From the NCBI GenBank assembly GCA_017516065.1, contig JAFWDQ010000009.1, positions 1 through 50,022 on the forward strand: a stretch of DNA of 50,022 nucleotides, read 5' to 3'. The notes beneath the pieces were generated by a model. The model did not search any database and was not told the DNA's origin. It was given only the letters and a program-made list of their open reading frames with translations. The stretch comes from Oscillospiraceae bacterium. Its GTDB lineage: Bacteria > Bacillota > Clostridia > Oscillospirales > Oscillospiraceae. Position numbers and translations under genes: made by a program. This document shows, one piece after another, positions 40,120 through 48,953 of this stretch (the stretch's first letter is position 1; every line of letters starts with the position of its first letter).

Positions 40120-41718
40120 TCATTTTCGCAAAATCGTTGTATTCAGCTGTCCCATCCCGTCTGCCTGCAGGATCAGCTCCATCTGAAGCATGACCTGATT
40201 GGCGGCGGCGGTGACAAAGCCGAAGAGGATATCGGCCAGCAGGGCGATGGCAAGGGCGCCGGCGGGAATACCCAGCCGGGCAAAGATGGCGGAATAGGCC
40301 AGCAGTCCGATCCCGGGCATCGGCGGCGTCGCCACCAGCAGCGCCACCGTAAGCACCACCGCCAGGATGCACCAGTAGGTGGAAACGACGATGCCGTAGC
40401 TCTTGGCGGCGTACATGGTAAAGATCATCGTGGCCATCGTGCTGGCGGGCATATAGATCACCAGGCCCAGGGGCAGACCGTAGGCCGTGGCTTTTTTGGA
40501 GATGCCCAGCCGCTTCTCACAGCAGAATGCGTTGTCGCCGAACGCGGCGTCCACGGAGAAGGTGCGCAGCGCGACCAGAAAAGACGGCCACACTTTCTTT
40601 ATCAGCTTAGCAGGAGAGACTTTTTTTGTCAGGCTGACCCACAGCATAATGATGATAATGGCAACCGCCGTCAGCACAAGGAAGAGCAGCAGCGGGCGCC
40701 AGCAGCCCAGCACGAACCACAGGGATTTGTTCCACAGCCCGAGGATCAGCAAAAAAACGACGAAGAACGGCGCCAGCTTGCCCACCCAGTCGCCGAGGAT
40801 GAGGCACACTGCGTTGAGCTGCTCGATCAGGGCCACCAGTCCGCCTGACTGGGTCCCCGCCGCCAGCAGCGCGTTGCCCAGGATCACAGCCACCAGGATG
40901 ATCTGCGGAGAGTCACCGGTGATGATCGGCGAGAGTCCGTCGTTGGGGACGATATGGAGGAAGAAGTCCAGCACACTGGCGAACCGGGAGTTGATCACGG
41001 GGTCGTCATGGTATCGGATGGAAAACGCCCAGATGGAGAGGATCAGCGCGATCACCGTCAGCACCGTGCTCATGGTAATGAACCGCAGCAGCATTTTCCG
41101 CCCGTTCTTTTCCCCGATCGCGACGCTCCCGAATCCGCAGACGGACGTCAAAACGGTGAAGAAGATCACCGGTCCGGCGGCGGCGTTCAGGATCCGGTAA
41201 AAAAGGTCCTGAATGGGGACCAGCGTCGTTCGGATCAGCATCTCACGGGCACTCGGAGGACAGAGATCGCCTCCGACCAGCCCGACCACCAGTCCCACCG
41301 CCAAGGCGCCCAGCAGGATCAGCGCGGGATTGATCTGATGGCGGTGCAGCCGGAACTGGAGAATGTTCACGCCCCGCTGATAGGAGTACTTGGGACTCAG
41401 GCCGACCTCCGAAAGGAGTCCCTCGCCCCACTGTCCCAGATCATTTGTCCTGTCTGCCATGGGGTTGCAGCTCTCTCCCGTCAGCGCCAGCGTGATGACG
41501 GGCCTGCGCCAGCGGCTGCCGACGGAGAAAGTGACCGTCGTCTCCTCCCCGAACCGATCCTGCCAGCGCAGCAGGGCCTCCTCAATAGAGAGCCGGAGCC
41601 GCAGGACGTTGGCCCGCCCGGTCTCGATGGAATAGAGGAAATCCTCCACCTGCTCCGCGATCCGGTCGATGGTCTCGGCAGTCAGTCTGTATTCTTCACA
41701 GCGGGTCTCTATCTTCAT
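40120..41718 (-). CDS. Fusion: anti-sigma/ATPase-like domain + dicarboxylate symporter fold
   Basis: 532 residues. Residues 1 to about 130 resemble a GHKL/RsbW domain: RLRLSIEEALLRWQDRFGEE fits the N box although its usual Asn is missing, and ESCNPM...LGQWGEGLLSEVGL fits the lid region. Residues about 140-530 form a DAACS (glutamate/dicarboxylate:cation symporter) fold: GPVIFFTVLTSVCGFGSVA, LPLGLVIYMPASTMATMIFT and GIGLLAYSAIFARLGIP. The usual Ser-rich substrate hairpin is replaced by VDAAFGDNAFC, so substrate and transport activity are uncertain. It may be a membrane sensor feeding the STAS/RsbW pair. Start MKIETRC was chosen over an upstream in-frame ATG because the conserved region begins there. 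Both domains are in one continuous frame. Confidence 0.82.
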   Translation of the reverse strand: MKIETRCEEYRLTAETIDRIAEQVEDFLYSIETGRANVLRLRLSIEEALLRWQDRFGEETTVTFSVGSRWRRPVITLALTGESCNPMADRTNDLGQWGEGLLSEVGLSPKYSYQRGVNILQFRLHRHQINPALILLGALAVGLVVGLVGGDLCPPSAREMLIRTTLVPIQDLFYRILNAAAGPVIFFTVLTSVCGFGSVAIGEKNGRKMLLRFITMSTVLTVIALILSIWAFSIRYHDDPVINSRFASVLDFFLHIVPNDGLSPIITGDSPQIILVAVILGNALLAAGTQSGGLVALIEQLNAVCLILGDWVGKLAPFFVVFLLILGLWNKSLWFVLGCWRPLLLFLVLTAVAIIIIMLWVSLTKKVSPAKLIKKVWPSFLVALRTFSVDAAFGDNAFCCEKRLGISKKATAYGLPLGLVIYMPASTMATMIFTMYAAKSYGIVVSTYWCILAVVLTVALLVATPPMPGIGLLAYSAIFARLGIPAGALAIALLADILFGFVTAAANQVMLQMELILQADGMGQLNTTILRK

Positions 41719-41923
41719 GACGCTCTCTTTCCCTCTCCGGACCGGTATGCTCCACACACAGCATCGTCAGATCATCGAATTGAGGCGCGTTCTTCACAAA
41801 AGCCTCCACCTCTGCCTTCACATTTTCCAGAATGCCCTGGGGCGAGGCGTCGGCAGCCCGGTTCAGGCCGCCTTCATCCGTCTGCTTCGGCATGGGCCTC
41901 TGCAAAAAACTCGCCTGTCCTGT
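41696..41923 (-). pseudogene. Remnant of a SpoIIE/RsbU-type PP2C phosphatase
   Basis: The frame 41696-41905 encodes LNRAADASPQGILENVKAEV, then EAFVKNAPQFDDLTMLCVEH. This is the C-terminal end of PP2C phosphatases that dephosphorylate STAS proteins (the DD of QFDD is a metal ligand). Just upstream a different frame reads TGEFFAEAH, which fits the preceding segment of such enzymes and suggests a frameshift. The remaining 200 or more residues are absent: a promoter takes their place. The remnant's end overlaps the symporter-fusion gene by 23 bases. Confidence 0.75.
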
Positions 41924-41953
41924 TTTGTCGGATTTTCTTGCTCAATCTGATTT

Positions 41954-41982
41954 ATTATACCAGCCCTTCTGCACAAACACAA
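41954..41982 (-). promoter_or_regulatory. Promoter of the partner-switch operon
   Basis: TTGTGT (41977-41982), 17 bases, a perfect TATAAT (41954-41959) on the minus strand. It lies directly upstream of the phosphatase remnant. The remaining intergenic sequence to 42148 is GC-rich, with a CCGCGGCGCCGCGG palindrome near 42070 and no gene. Confidence 0.78.
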
Positions 41983-42148
41983 GACTAACGCAGGCAATCG
42001 ATACGATATTTTTAAGGGGGCGGGATCGGCGGCAATCTTCCCGGCTCCCGGAGGCCGCTCTCCTCCTCCGCGGCGCCGCGGACAGTCCGTACGTCGGCGT
42101 GCAAACGGTGCCGGCAGGCGGCGTTTCTCCCGCGTCATCTCTTCTTTC

Positions 42149-42177
42149 TTGACAGCCCCTTTCTCCGCCCGTAGAAT
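42149..42177 (+). promoter_or_regulatory. Promoter of the MBL-fold gene
   Basis: Consensus TTGACA (42149-42154), 17 bases, TAGAAT (42172-42177). Confidence 0.82.
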
Positions 42178-42238
42178 AGGAAGCAGATCGACCGGAACCG
42201 GTCTGTTCCGGCACTCCAGACGACAAGGAGGCTGTCCC

Positions 42239-43117
42239 ATGTATGAACTGATCCAGGCAGGGCCCCGGAGCTACTATATCGACTGTCCCGTTAAAATGGG
42301 CCTGTACCGCACCGACAAGGGTGTGTACCTCATCGACAGCGGCGGCGACAAGTCCACCGGGAGCAAGGTGCGAAAGATCCTGGATCAACAGGGATGGACG
42401 CTGCTGGCCATCCTGAACACCCATGCCCACGCCGACCACATCGGCGGCAACCGCTATCTGCAGAGCCAGACGGGCTGCAAGATCTTCGCCAGCGGGCCGG
42501 AGGCTGCCATCACCCGGCATACGCTGCTGGGCCCCACGTCCCTCTACGGCGGCTGTCCCCCTGCCGATCTGCGGCACAAGTTCATGCTGGCCCAGCCCAG
42601 CGACGTGCTGCCGCTGGCGGAGCATCCCGACTTTCCCCGGGAGCTGACGGTGCTGCCTCTGCCGGGGCACTCCCCGGACATGGTGGGCTTCCGGACGCCG
42701 GATGACGTGGTCTATCTGGCCGACTGCGTCAGCAGTGCCGTTACGCTGGAGAAATACGGCGTGTGCTTCCTCTACGACGCGGCAGCGTATCTCGAGACGC
42801 TGGACACCGTGGAGGCCATGGAGGCCAGGCTGTTCGTTCCCGCCCACGCGGAGGCTGTGACGGATATCCGGGATCTGGTCCGGCGCAACCGGGACAAGGT
42901 CTGGGAGATCGCCCGCTGTCTGACGGACCTGTGCACGGAGCCGGCCTCCTTCGAGACGCTGCTGCAGTCCGTGTTCAGGCGCTACGGTCTGACCATGAAT
43001 TTTGAGCAGTACGCCCTGGTGGGCAGTACGGTCCGCTCATACCTGGCCTGGCTGCGGAACCTGGGCTGGCTGGAGCCGGAATTTGCCGATGACCGTCTGC
43101 TGTGGCGGCGCGTCTGA
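42239..43117 (+). CDS. MBL-fold metallo-hydrolase
   Basis: 292 residues. The zinc motif THAHADHIGG near residue 60, then LPLPGHSPDMVGF (His), VYLADCVSS (Asp) and FVPAHAEA (His) complete the two-metal site of glyoxalase II-like proteins. The C-terminal 80 residues look like a winged-helix tail (TMNFEQYALVGSTVRSYLAW). Substrate unknown. AAGGAGG 7 bases before the ATG. Stands alone between two promoters. Confidence 0.88.
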   Translation: MYELIQAGPRSYYIDCPVKMGLYRTDKGVYLIDSGGDKSTGSKVRKILDQQGWTLLAILNTHAHADHIGGNRYLQSQTGCKIFASGPEAAITRHTLLGPTSLYGGCPPADLRHKFMLAQPSDVLPLAEHPDFPRELTVLPLPGHSPDMVGFRTPDDVVYLADCVSSAVTLEKYGVCFLYDAAAYLETLDTVEAMEARLFVPAHAEAVTDIRDLVRRNRDKVWEIARCLTDLCTEPASFETLLQSVFRRYGLTMNFEQYALVGSTVRSYLAWLRNLGWLEPEFADDRLLWRRV

Positions 43118-43128
43118 ACCGCCCGCCC

Positions 43129-43157
43129 TTGACAGATTGACAAAAATGCCCTAAAAT
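43129..43157 (+). promoter_or_regulatory. Promoter of the pssA-like gene
   Basis: Consensus TTGACA (43129-43134), 17 bases, TAAAAT (43152-43157). Confidence 0.85.
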
Positions 43158-43195
43158 AGATGGGAAAAACGTCTGCCGGCAGGAGGTGACGCCCT

Positions 43196-43834
43196 GTGAA
43201 AGGCCCGGTGATCGGTTTTTACAACTACACAGTCTGGCTGACTTACGGCAACGGCGTCGCCGGAATGGTGGGCATCGTCTTCGCCGCCCGGCGGGAGACG
43301 CTGCTGGCGCTGATCTGTCTGATCCTGGCCGGCATCTTCGATCTGTTCGACGGCCCCGTGGCCCGCAGTATGCCCAATCGGACCGAGGAGGACCGGGTCA
43401 ACGGTGTCCAGCTGGACTCTCTGGCGGACCTGATCTCTTTCGGTGTCCTGCCCGCCATGATCGGCTTCAGTGTCGGCCTGAACAAGTGGTACGGCATCGT
43501 GGTCATGGCCGTCTACGTACTGGCCGCGCTGATTCGTCTGAGCTACTTCAACACCCAGGAGTACCTGGTGCATATGCGTGAGGGCCGCGCCCGGGTGGAC
43601 TACACCGGTATGCCCGTCACCGTGGCGGCGATCCTGTTCCCTCTGGTCTGCTGCTTCCGCCACCCTCTGGGCTCCCATTTTTTCATCCTCTATCTCATCG
43701 TCCTGCTGGCGGCGGCCTTCGCCTACGTGGGCCGGTTCCGGATGCCGAAGCTGCCTCTGAAGGTCATGGCCCCGGTGGTCGTGGTCGCCGTGGTGGTCTT
43801 CCTCATCCTCGTCATCTGCGGACTGTTCACCTGA
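43196..43834 (+). CDS. pssA: CDP-alcohol phosphatidyltransferase, PssA-like
   Basis: 212 residues with about six hydrophobic segments. The CDP-alcohol motif is DGPVAR, a 12-residue spacer, then GVQLDSLAD. The classical spacer is 8 residues; longer spacers occur in clostridial phosphatidylserine synthases by my recollection. It probably transfers phosphatidyl from CDP-diacylglycerol to serine, though glycerol phosphate or another alcohol is possible. No psd decarboxylase is adjacent. The start is GTG, 7 bases after AGGAGGTG. Own promoter and terminator. Confidence 0.85.
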   Translation: MKGPVIGFYNYTVWLTYGNGVAGMVGIVFAARRETLLALICLILAGIFDLFDGPVARSMPNRTEEDRVNGVQLDSLADLISFGVLPAMIGFSVGLNKWYGIVVMAVYVLAALIRLSYFNTQEYLVHMREGRARVDYTGMPVTVAAILFPLVCCFRHPLGSHFFILYLIVLLAAAFAYVGRFRMPKLPLKVMAPVVVVAVVVFLILVICGLFT

Positions 43835-43853
43835 TCTGAATTGAATCCGAACA

Positions 43854-43883
43854 TAAAAAAAGGACGCGAAAGCGTCCTTTTTT
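43854..43883. terminator. Bidirectional terminator
   Basis: An A run, GGACGC, GAAA tetraloop, GCGTCC, then a T run. Serves the converging pssA-like and tautomerase genes. Confidence 0.92.
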
Positions 43884-43887
43884 GTTC

Positions 43888-44115
43888 TCACTCGTAAAGC
43901 TTTTTGCCGTCCCGGACCATCAGCTTGTCCTGTTTCGGCTCGATCTCGTTCCGGACCACCTGCTCCCAATCGGCGGGGTCCACCTCCTCCAGCGAGATGG
44001 AGATGGCCTCCCTGGGGCACCCCCACAGCTCGGCAAAGGCGTCGAAGACCTTGTCGACGACCTCCTTCTTGATCGCCTCATCCTTTGGATAGGCCTTGAT
44101 GGCAATATAGGGCAT
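43888..44115 (-). CDS. 4-oxalocrotonate tautomerase-family protein
   Basis: 75 residues. After Met removal the N-terminal Pro (MPYIAIKAYPKD) would be the catalytic base. The rest fits the beta-alpha-beta fold (VVDKVFDAFAELWGCP; ISISLEEVDPADW). Slightly longer than the 62-residue classical enzyme. Substrate unknown; no aromatic degradation genes are nearby. Starts three bases after the ogt stop, so it is probably co-transcribed with rpiB and ogt. Confidence 0.88.
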   Translation of the reverse strand: MPYIAIKAYPKDEAIKKEVVDKVFDAFAELWGCPREAISISLEEVDPADWEQVVRNEIEPKQDKLMVRDGKKLYE

Positions 44116-44118
44116 GGT

Positions 44119-44571
44119 TCATTCTCCTTTCCGACTGTCTCGTTCCAGCGCCAGCAGAAGCCGCTTGCGCTCCAGCCCTCCCGCGTAACCGGTGAGGGCG
44201 CCGTTTTTCCCCACCACCCGATGGCAGGGCAGGATCACAGGAATCGGATTGGCCCCGCAGGCCCGTCCCACGGCCCGGGCGGCGCCGGGTCTGCCGATCC
44301 GCGCCGCCAGCTCTCCGTAGGTCACGGTCTCGCCGTAGGGGATCTGCGCCATGGCTGCCCACACCGTCCTCTGAAAGGAGGTCCCGGCGGGGGCCACCGG
44401 CAGGTCAAAGCTCTGTCGGGCACCCTGAAAATACGCCTCCAGCTGTCTCGCCGCCTCCCGGTCTGCGGGCTCGGGCACGTCAGAGACGCCGCCGGAAAAA
44501 CGCAGAGCCGTAATGGCCCCGCCTGCCGTCTCGACAGTCAGAGGCCCCAACGGGCTGCTTACCGTGATCAT
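44119..44571 (-). CDS. ogt: Methylated-DNA-protein-cysteine methyltransferase
   Basis: A suicide repair protein that takes alkyl groups from O6-alkylguanine onto its own Cys. 150 residues. Active site IPVILPCHRVVGKNG near residue 120, helix-turn-helix region QIPYGETVTYGELAARIG near 80, and the Arg finger region ARAVGRACGANP. No Ada-type N-terminal domain. Its ATG overlaps the rpiB stop (ATGA). Confidence 0.95.
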   Translation of the reverse strand: MITVSSPLGPLTVETAGGAITALRFSGGVSDVPEPADREAARQLEAYFQGARQSFDLPVAPAGTSFQRTVWAAMAQIPYGETVTYGELAARIGRPGAARAVGRACGANPIPVILPCHRVVGKNGALTGYAGGLERKRLLLALERDSRKGE

Positions 44572-45017
44572 GGCTCGATGGCGTTGAGCAGCTCCACCCG
44601 GTGGGCATGGCGTTCGCCGCCCTCACGGGGGCCTTCAAAGTCCGTGTTCAGAAAGGTCTCCACGATGCGCTCGGCCAGATTCACACCCGTGAGGCCCGCG
44701 CCCAGAGCCAGCATATTGGCGTCATTGTGGCGCCGGGCCATCTCTGCGGCCAGAGGCTCCGTGCACAGGGCGCAGCGGATGCCCCGGACCTTGTTGGCGG
44801 CGATGGAGATGCCGATGCCGGTGGTGCAGATGACGATGCCCCGGTCGCACTCCCCGGAGGCCACCGCCCGGGCCGCGGTCTCGCCGTAGACGGGATAGTC
44901 ACAGCTGTCGGTGCTGTAGGTGCCGAAGTCCCGGTAGGACAGCCCCATACCGTCCAGCAGGGTCAGGATCTCCTGCTTGAGAGCATAGCCGCCGTGGTCA
45001 CATCCGATGGCAATCAT
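44568..45017 (-). CDS. rpiB: Ribose-5-phosphate isomerase B
   Basis: Interconverts ribose 5-phosphate and ribulose 5-phosphate. 149 residues. MIAIGCDHGGYALKQEI opens the protein; the active-site loop ICTTGIGISIAANKVRG carries Thr in place of the common Gly after the catalytic Cys. RCALCTEPLAAEMARRHNDA contains the phosphate-binding residues. Start taken at the second ATG, 9 bases from AAAGGA; the first ATG is two codons earlier. Follows dnaJ by 21 bases. Confidence 0.94.
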   Translation of the reverse strand: MIAIGCDHGGYALKQEILTLLDGMGLSYRDFGTYSTDSCDYPVYGETAARAVASGECDRGIVICTTGIGISIAANKVRGIRCALCTEPLAAEMARRHNDANMLALGAGLTGVNLAERIVETFLNTDFEGPREGGERHAHRVELLNAIEP

Positions 45018-45038
45018 GGACATCGTTCCTTTCTGCGA

Positions 45039-46208
45039 TTACTTGCTGTTTTTGGGATTGCTGTTTTTCGTGTTTTTAAAGAATTTCTTGCGCTTGGTGA
45101 AGTTCTCCTCACCCAGCGTCTCGCCCAGCTTGGCGATGGCCTCCTTCTGCGAGGCGTTGAGGTTGCGGGGCACCTCCACGAAGACGGTAACGTACTGGTC
45201 GCCTCTGGCGCTCCGGCGCAGGGACGGGATGCCCTTCCCCTTGAGCCGGAAGGTGGCGCCGTTCTGGGTCCCCTCGGGCAGGGTGTACTTGACCTTGCCG
45301 TCCAGGGTGGGGACCTCCAGCTCCGCGCCCAGAGCCGCCTGGACGAAGGTGACGGGGATCTCGCACAGCACGTCGCTGCCCCGGCGCTGGAAAAAGGCGT
45401 GGGGCGTGACGGAGACCTCCACGATCAGGTCGCCGGGAGGGCCGCCTCTGGCGCCCGCGCTGCCCTGGCCCCGGAGGGAAACGGCCTGGCCGTCGTCGAT
45501 GCCGGCGGGGATATGGACGTTGATCTTCCTCTGCTTGCGCACCACGCCGGTGCCGCTGCAGGCATTACAGGGCGTCTTGATGATCTGGCCCGTACCGCCG
45601 CAGGAGGAGCAGACTGCGTTTGTGGTGATCACGCCCAGGGCGGTCTGCCGCTGCATCCGCACATAACCCCGGCCGCCGCAGGCGGAACAGGTCTCCGGGC
45701 GGGTCCCGTCGGCGGCTCCGGAGCCGCCGCAGGCGGCGCAGTGCTCCGTACGCTTGATGGAGATCTCCCGATCCACGCCGAAGGCGGCCTCCTCAAAGGC
45801 CAGCGTCAGTCTGACCCGGATGCTGTCGCCCTGCTGGGGACCGGTCCGGGCTCCGGCGCTGCTGCCGAAGAAGGACTCGAAGATATCGCCGAAGCCGCCG
45901 AAGCCGGCGCCGCCGCTGAAGTTGCCGAAGCCGCTGAAGCCGGCGAAGGGGTCGCCGCCGCCGGCGCCGAAATTGGGATCCACACCGGCGTGGCCGAACT
46001 GATCATAGCGGGCCTTCTTCTGCGGGTCGGAGAGGACCTCATACGCCTCGTTGATGGCCTTGAACCTGCTCTCGGCCTCCTTGTCGCCGGGGTGCAGATC
46101 CGGGTGATACTGCTTGGCCAGCTTACGGTAGGCCTTTTTGATCTCGTCCTCGGAGGCACCTTTTTTCAGATTGAGCTCCTCATAATAATCGCGTTTCTGT
46201 TCGGGCAT
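45039..46208 (-). CDS. dnaJ: Chaperone protein DnaJ
   Basis: The Hsp40 co-chaperone that stimulates the DnaK ATPase. 389 residues. The J domain has the HPD motif in [14 protein letters not shown] near residue 35. A Gly/Phe-rich segment ([20 protein letters not shown]) lies at about 75-110. Four CxxCxGxG zinc repeats ([36 protein letters not shown]) span about 155-215, then the C-terminal substrate-binding domain. The last 25 residues are very basic and Asn/Lys-rich ([12 protein letters not shown]). Last heat-shock gene of the operon. Confidence 0.97.
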   Translation of the reverse strand: MPEQKRDYYEELNLKKGASEDEIKKAYRKLAKQYHPDLHPGDKEAESRFKAINEAYEVLSDPQKKARYDQFGHAGVDPNFGAGGGDPFAGFSGFGNFSGGAGFGGFGDIFESFFGSSAGARTGPQQGDSIRVRLTLAFEEAAFGVDREISIKRTEHCAACGGSGAADGTRPETCSACGGRGYVRMQRQTALGVITTNAVCSSCGGTGQIIKTPCNACSGTGVVRKQRKINVHIPAGIDDGQAVSLRGQGSAGARGGPPGDLIVEVSVTPHAFFQRRGSDVLCEIPVTFVQAALGAELEVPTLDGKVKYTLPEGTQNGATFRLKGKGIPSLRRSARGDQYVTVFVEVPRNLNASQKEAIAKLGETLGEENFTKRKKFFKNTKNSNPKNSK

Positions 46209-46247
46209 ATGTCTCTCCCTCTCGCTGGGCCTGATTTACAGTCTGAT

Positions 46248-46308
46248 AGGCGCACCGCGGGGTGCGCCTGTTCAGACCTCTGTCCGATACCGGGGCTTGC
46301 GGCCCCGG
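46248..46308 (-). other. Two hairpins in the dnaK-dnaJ spacer
   Basis: AGGCGCACC/GGTGCGCCT (46248-46269) and CCGGGGC/GCCCCGG (46290-46308). Neither is followed by a T tract on the minus strand. They may set mRNA stability or the dnaK:dnaJ ratio. Confidence 0.5.
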
Positions 46309-46332
46309 ATCATTCTTAATTGCAGGTGATTT

Positions 46333-48225
46333 TTACTTATTGTCGTCGTCCATGACCTCATAGTCGGCGTCATAGACGTTGCCCTGGGCGCCGCCGCCCA
46401 TGTTGTCCGGGCCGCCCTGGAAACCGCCGCCCATATTGTCCGGGCCGCCCTGGAAGCCGCCGCCCATATCCGGGCCGGCCTGACCTGCGGCGCCGGCCTG
46501 CTGGTACAGCCGCTCGGACACGGCGTAGAAGGCCTGGGTCAGCTCCTCGGCGGAGGCCTTGATGGCGTTGGTATCGGTGCCCTGCAGCGCCGCCTTGCAG
46601 CGGTTCAGGGGCCCCTCGATGGACGCCTTGTCCTCGGCGCTGATCTTGTCGCCCAGCTCCTGCAGGGTCTTCTCCGTCTGATAGACGATCTGGTCGGCCT
46701 GATTGCGGGTATCCACCTCGTCCTTGCGCTTGGCGTCCTCGGCGGCATACTGCTCGGCGTCCTTCACGGCCTTCTCGATGTCCTCCTTGGACATATTGGT
46801 GGAGGAGGTGATGGTGATGTGCTGCTCCTTGCCGGTGCCCAGGTCCTTGGCGCTGACGTTGACGATGCCGTTGCGGTCGATATTGAAGGTCACCTCGATC
46901 TGAGGCACGCCCCGGCGGGCCGGTGCGATGCCGTCCAGCTGGAAGCGGCCCAGAGATTTATTGTAGGCGGCCATCTCGCGCTCGCCCTGGAGAACGTTGA
47001 TCTCCACGGTGCTCTGGTTGTCGGCGGCGGTGGAGAAGACCTGACTCTTCTTGGTGGGGATGGTGGTGTTGCGCTCGATCAGGCGGGTGCAGACGCCGCC
47101 CAGGGTCTCGATGCCAAGGGACAGGGGGGTGACGTCCAGCAGCAGCAGGCCCTTCACGTCGCCGCCCAGAACGCCGCCCTGGATGGCCGCGCCCATGGCC
47201 ACGCACTCGTCGGGGTTGATGCCCTTGAAGCCGTCCTTGCCGGTGATGCTCTTCACGGCCTCCTGCACGGCGGGGATACGGCTGGAACCGCCCACCAGCA
47301 GGACTTTGGACAGCTGGCTGCCGGTGAGGCCGGCGTCGGACAGCGCCTGACGGACCGGGCCCATGGTGGCCTCCACCAGATGGGCGGTGAGCTCGTTGAA
47401 CTTCGCTCTCGTCAGCGTCACGTCCAGATGCTTCGGGCCGGTGGCGTCGGCGGTGATATAGGGCAGATTGATGTTGGAAGAGGTGACACCGGACAACTCG
47501 ATCTTGGCCTTCTCGGCCGCCTCCTTCAGGCGCTGCATGGCCACTCTGTCGGCGGTCAGGTCGATACCCTCGGTCCGGTGGAACTCGGCGGCCAGCCAAT
47601 CCATCACGCACTTGTCGAAGTCGTCGCCGCCCAGGCGGTTGTTGCCGGCGGTGGCCAGAACCTCGATGACGCCGTCGCCGATCTCCAGCACGGAGACGTC
47701 GAAGGTACCGCCGCCCAGGTCGTAGACCATGATCTTCTGGTCGGCTTCCTTATCCAGCCCATAGGCCAGAGCCGCGGCGGTGGGCTCGTTGATGGTGCGC
47801 TTGACCTCCAGACCGGCGATGCGGCCGGCGTCCTTCGTCGCCTGACGCTGGGCGTCGGTGAAGTAGGCGGGAACGGTGATGACAGCCTCGGTGACGGTGG
47901 TGCCCAGATAAGCCTCCGCGTCGGTCTTGAGCTTCTGCAGGATCATGGCGCTGATCTCCTGAGGGGTGAAGGCCTTTCCGTCTACGGTGACTTTATAGTT
48001 GGAGCCCATCTCGCGCTTGATGGAGCTGACGGTGCGGTCAGGGTTCGTGATGGCCTGGCGCTTGGCCACCTGGCCGATCATACGCTCGCCGGTCTTGGCA
48101 AAGGCCACGACGGACGGGGTGGTGCGGTTTCCTTCCGGATTGGGGATGACGACAGCCTCGCCGCCTTCCATGACGGCAACACAGGAATTGGTCGTGCCCA
48201 GATCAATACCGATAATTTTTCCCAT
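46333..48225 (-). CDS. dnaK: Chaperone protein DnaK (Hsp70)
   Basis: 630 residues, usual length. The N-terminal ATPase domain opens with [16 protein letters not shown]-type sequence ([19 protein letters not shown]), with [13 protein letters not shown]-like [19 protein letters not shown] near 145 and [16 protein letters not shown] near 168. Substrate domain starts after [18 protein letters not shown] near 370. The C-terminal tail contains two near-identical [11 protein letters not shown] copies before [15 protein letters not shown], a Gly-rich expansion of the normally variable tail. Third gene of hrcA-grpE-dnaK-dnaJ, behind its own ribosome site. Confidence 0.98.
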   Translation of the reverse strand: MGKIIGIDLGTTNSCVAVMEGGEAVVIPNPEGNRTTPSVVAFAKTGERMIGQVAKRQAITNPDRTVSSIKREMGSNYKVTVDGKAFTPQEISAMILQKLKTDAEAYLGTTVTEAVITVPAYFTDAQRQATKDAGRIAGLEVKRTINEPTAAALAYGLDKEADQKIMVYDLGGGTFDVSVLEIGDGVIEVLATAGNNRLGGDDFDKCVMDWLAAEFHRTEGIDLTADRVAMQRLKEAAEKAKIELSGVTSSNINLPYITADATGPKHLDVTLTRAKFNELTAHLVEATMGPVRQALSDAGLTGSQLSKVLLVGGSSRIPAVQEAVKSITGKDGFKGINPDECVAMGAAIQGGVLGGDVKGLLLLDVTPLSLGIETLGGVCTRLIERNTTIPTKKSQVFSTAADNQSTVEINVLQGEREMAAYNKSLGRFQLDGIAPARRGVPQIEVTFNIDRNGIVNVSAKDLGTGKEQHITITSSTNMSKEDIEKAVKDAEQYAAEDAKRKDEVDTRNQADQIVYQTEKTLQELGDKISAEDKASIEGPLNRCKAALQGTDTNAIKASAEELTQAFYAVSERLYQQAGAAGQAGPDMGGGFQGGPDNMGGGFQGGPDNMGGGAQGNVYDADYEVMDDDNK

Positions 48226-48285
48226 TGTGATTTCCTCCTGTTCACAAATCGATCATTCATGATGAAATAGAATTTTTTATTGATG

Positions 48286-48303
48286 AAAAAGGCGCTGTGC
48301 GCC
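48286..48303 (-). terminator. Weak terminator between grpE and dnaK
   Basis: On the minus strand GGCGC-ACA-GCGCC followed by TTTTT. Short stem; partial termination at most, since dnaK depends on read-through or its own promoter. Confidence 0.5.
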
Positions 48304-48315
48304 GGGTTTTTCGCG

Positions 48316-48876
48316 TCAGTTCGCCACCTTGACCATGGCGAAGCGGATCACGCGGTCCGCCATGCGGAAGCCGGCCTGGAACACCTCCACGATGGTGTTC
48401 TCGCCCACGCTCTCGTCCTCCGTGTGCATGACCGCGTTGTGCACGGAGGGGTCAAAGGGCTGGTCCAGGGCGGGGATCTCCTCCACGCCCAACTTTTTCA
48501 AGGATTCCTTGAGCTGATTCATCGTCAGCTCCACGCCCTTGCGGTACGCCTCGTCGGTGGTCTCGTGCTGGAGGGCGCGCTCTAAGTTGTCGTAGACGGG
48601 CAGCAGCGCCAGGACGGCGGCGGCCATGCCGTCGGAATAGAGGTGGTCGCGCTCCTTCTGGCTGCGCTTGCGGTAGTTGTCGTATTCCGCCAGCAGACGG
48701 AGGTACTGTTCTTTCTGCTCGGCCAGCTCCTGGGCGGCATCGGCGCTCTGCTGCTGCAAAGCGGCGATCTCCTCCTCCGTCAGCGCCTCGACGACCGATT
48801 CTTCGGTCTCCGGCGTCTCCGGGGTGTCGACGGGCTGCTCCAGGTCCTGGTCCGGGGTGGGGGTATTGTTTGCCAT
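48316..48876 (-). CDS. grpE: Nucleotide exchange factor GrpE
   Basis: Releases ADP from DnaK. 186 residues. An acidic, disordered N-terminus (about 1-45) is followed by a long coiled coil (residues about 45-105, EIAALQQQSADAAQELAEQK onward) and the C-terminal beta domain with DPSVHNAVMHTEDESVGENT and VEVFQAGFRMADRVIRFAMV, the GrpE signature. AAGGAGA precedes the ATG. Second gene of the heat-shock operon. Confidence 0.97.
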   Translation of the reverse strand: MANNTPTPDQDLEQPVDTPETPETEESVVEALTEEEIAALQQQSADAAQELAEQKEQYLRLLAEYDNYRKRSQKERDHLYSDGMAAAVLALLPVYDNLERALQHETTDEAYRKGVELTMNQLKESLKKLGVEEIPALDQPFDPSVHNAVMHTEDESVGENTIVEVFQAGFRMADRVIRFAMVKVAN

Positions 48877-48953
48877 AGCCGATCTGTCTCCTTCTTCTAT
48901 GATGACCTGCGGGCGGTGAACTATGCTCGCTCACCGGACCCGCGGCTCGTGTC

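Noticed and set aside
41942-42847. A 301-codon minus-strand frame opposite the MBL-fold gene
   Set aside because: Antisense to a gene with complete zinc-binding motifs and a consensus promoter.
44601-46319. A 572-codon open frame on the plus strand opposite rpiB and dnaJ
   Set aside because: Low-complexity Gly/Ala/Val composition from reading dnaJ's zinc-finger and Gly-rich codons backwards; no start site.
46819-48270. A 483-codon open frame opposite dnaK
   Set aside because: Antisense shadow of a highly conserved gene.
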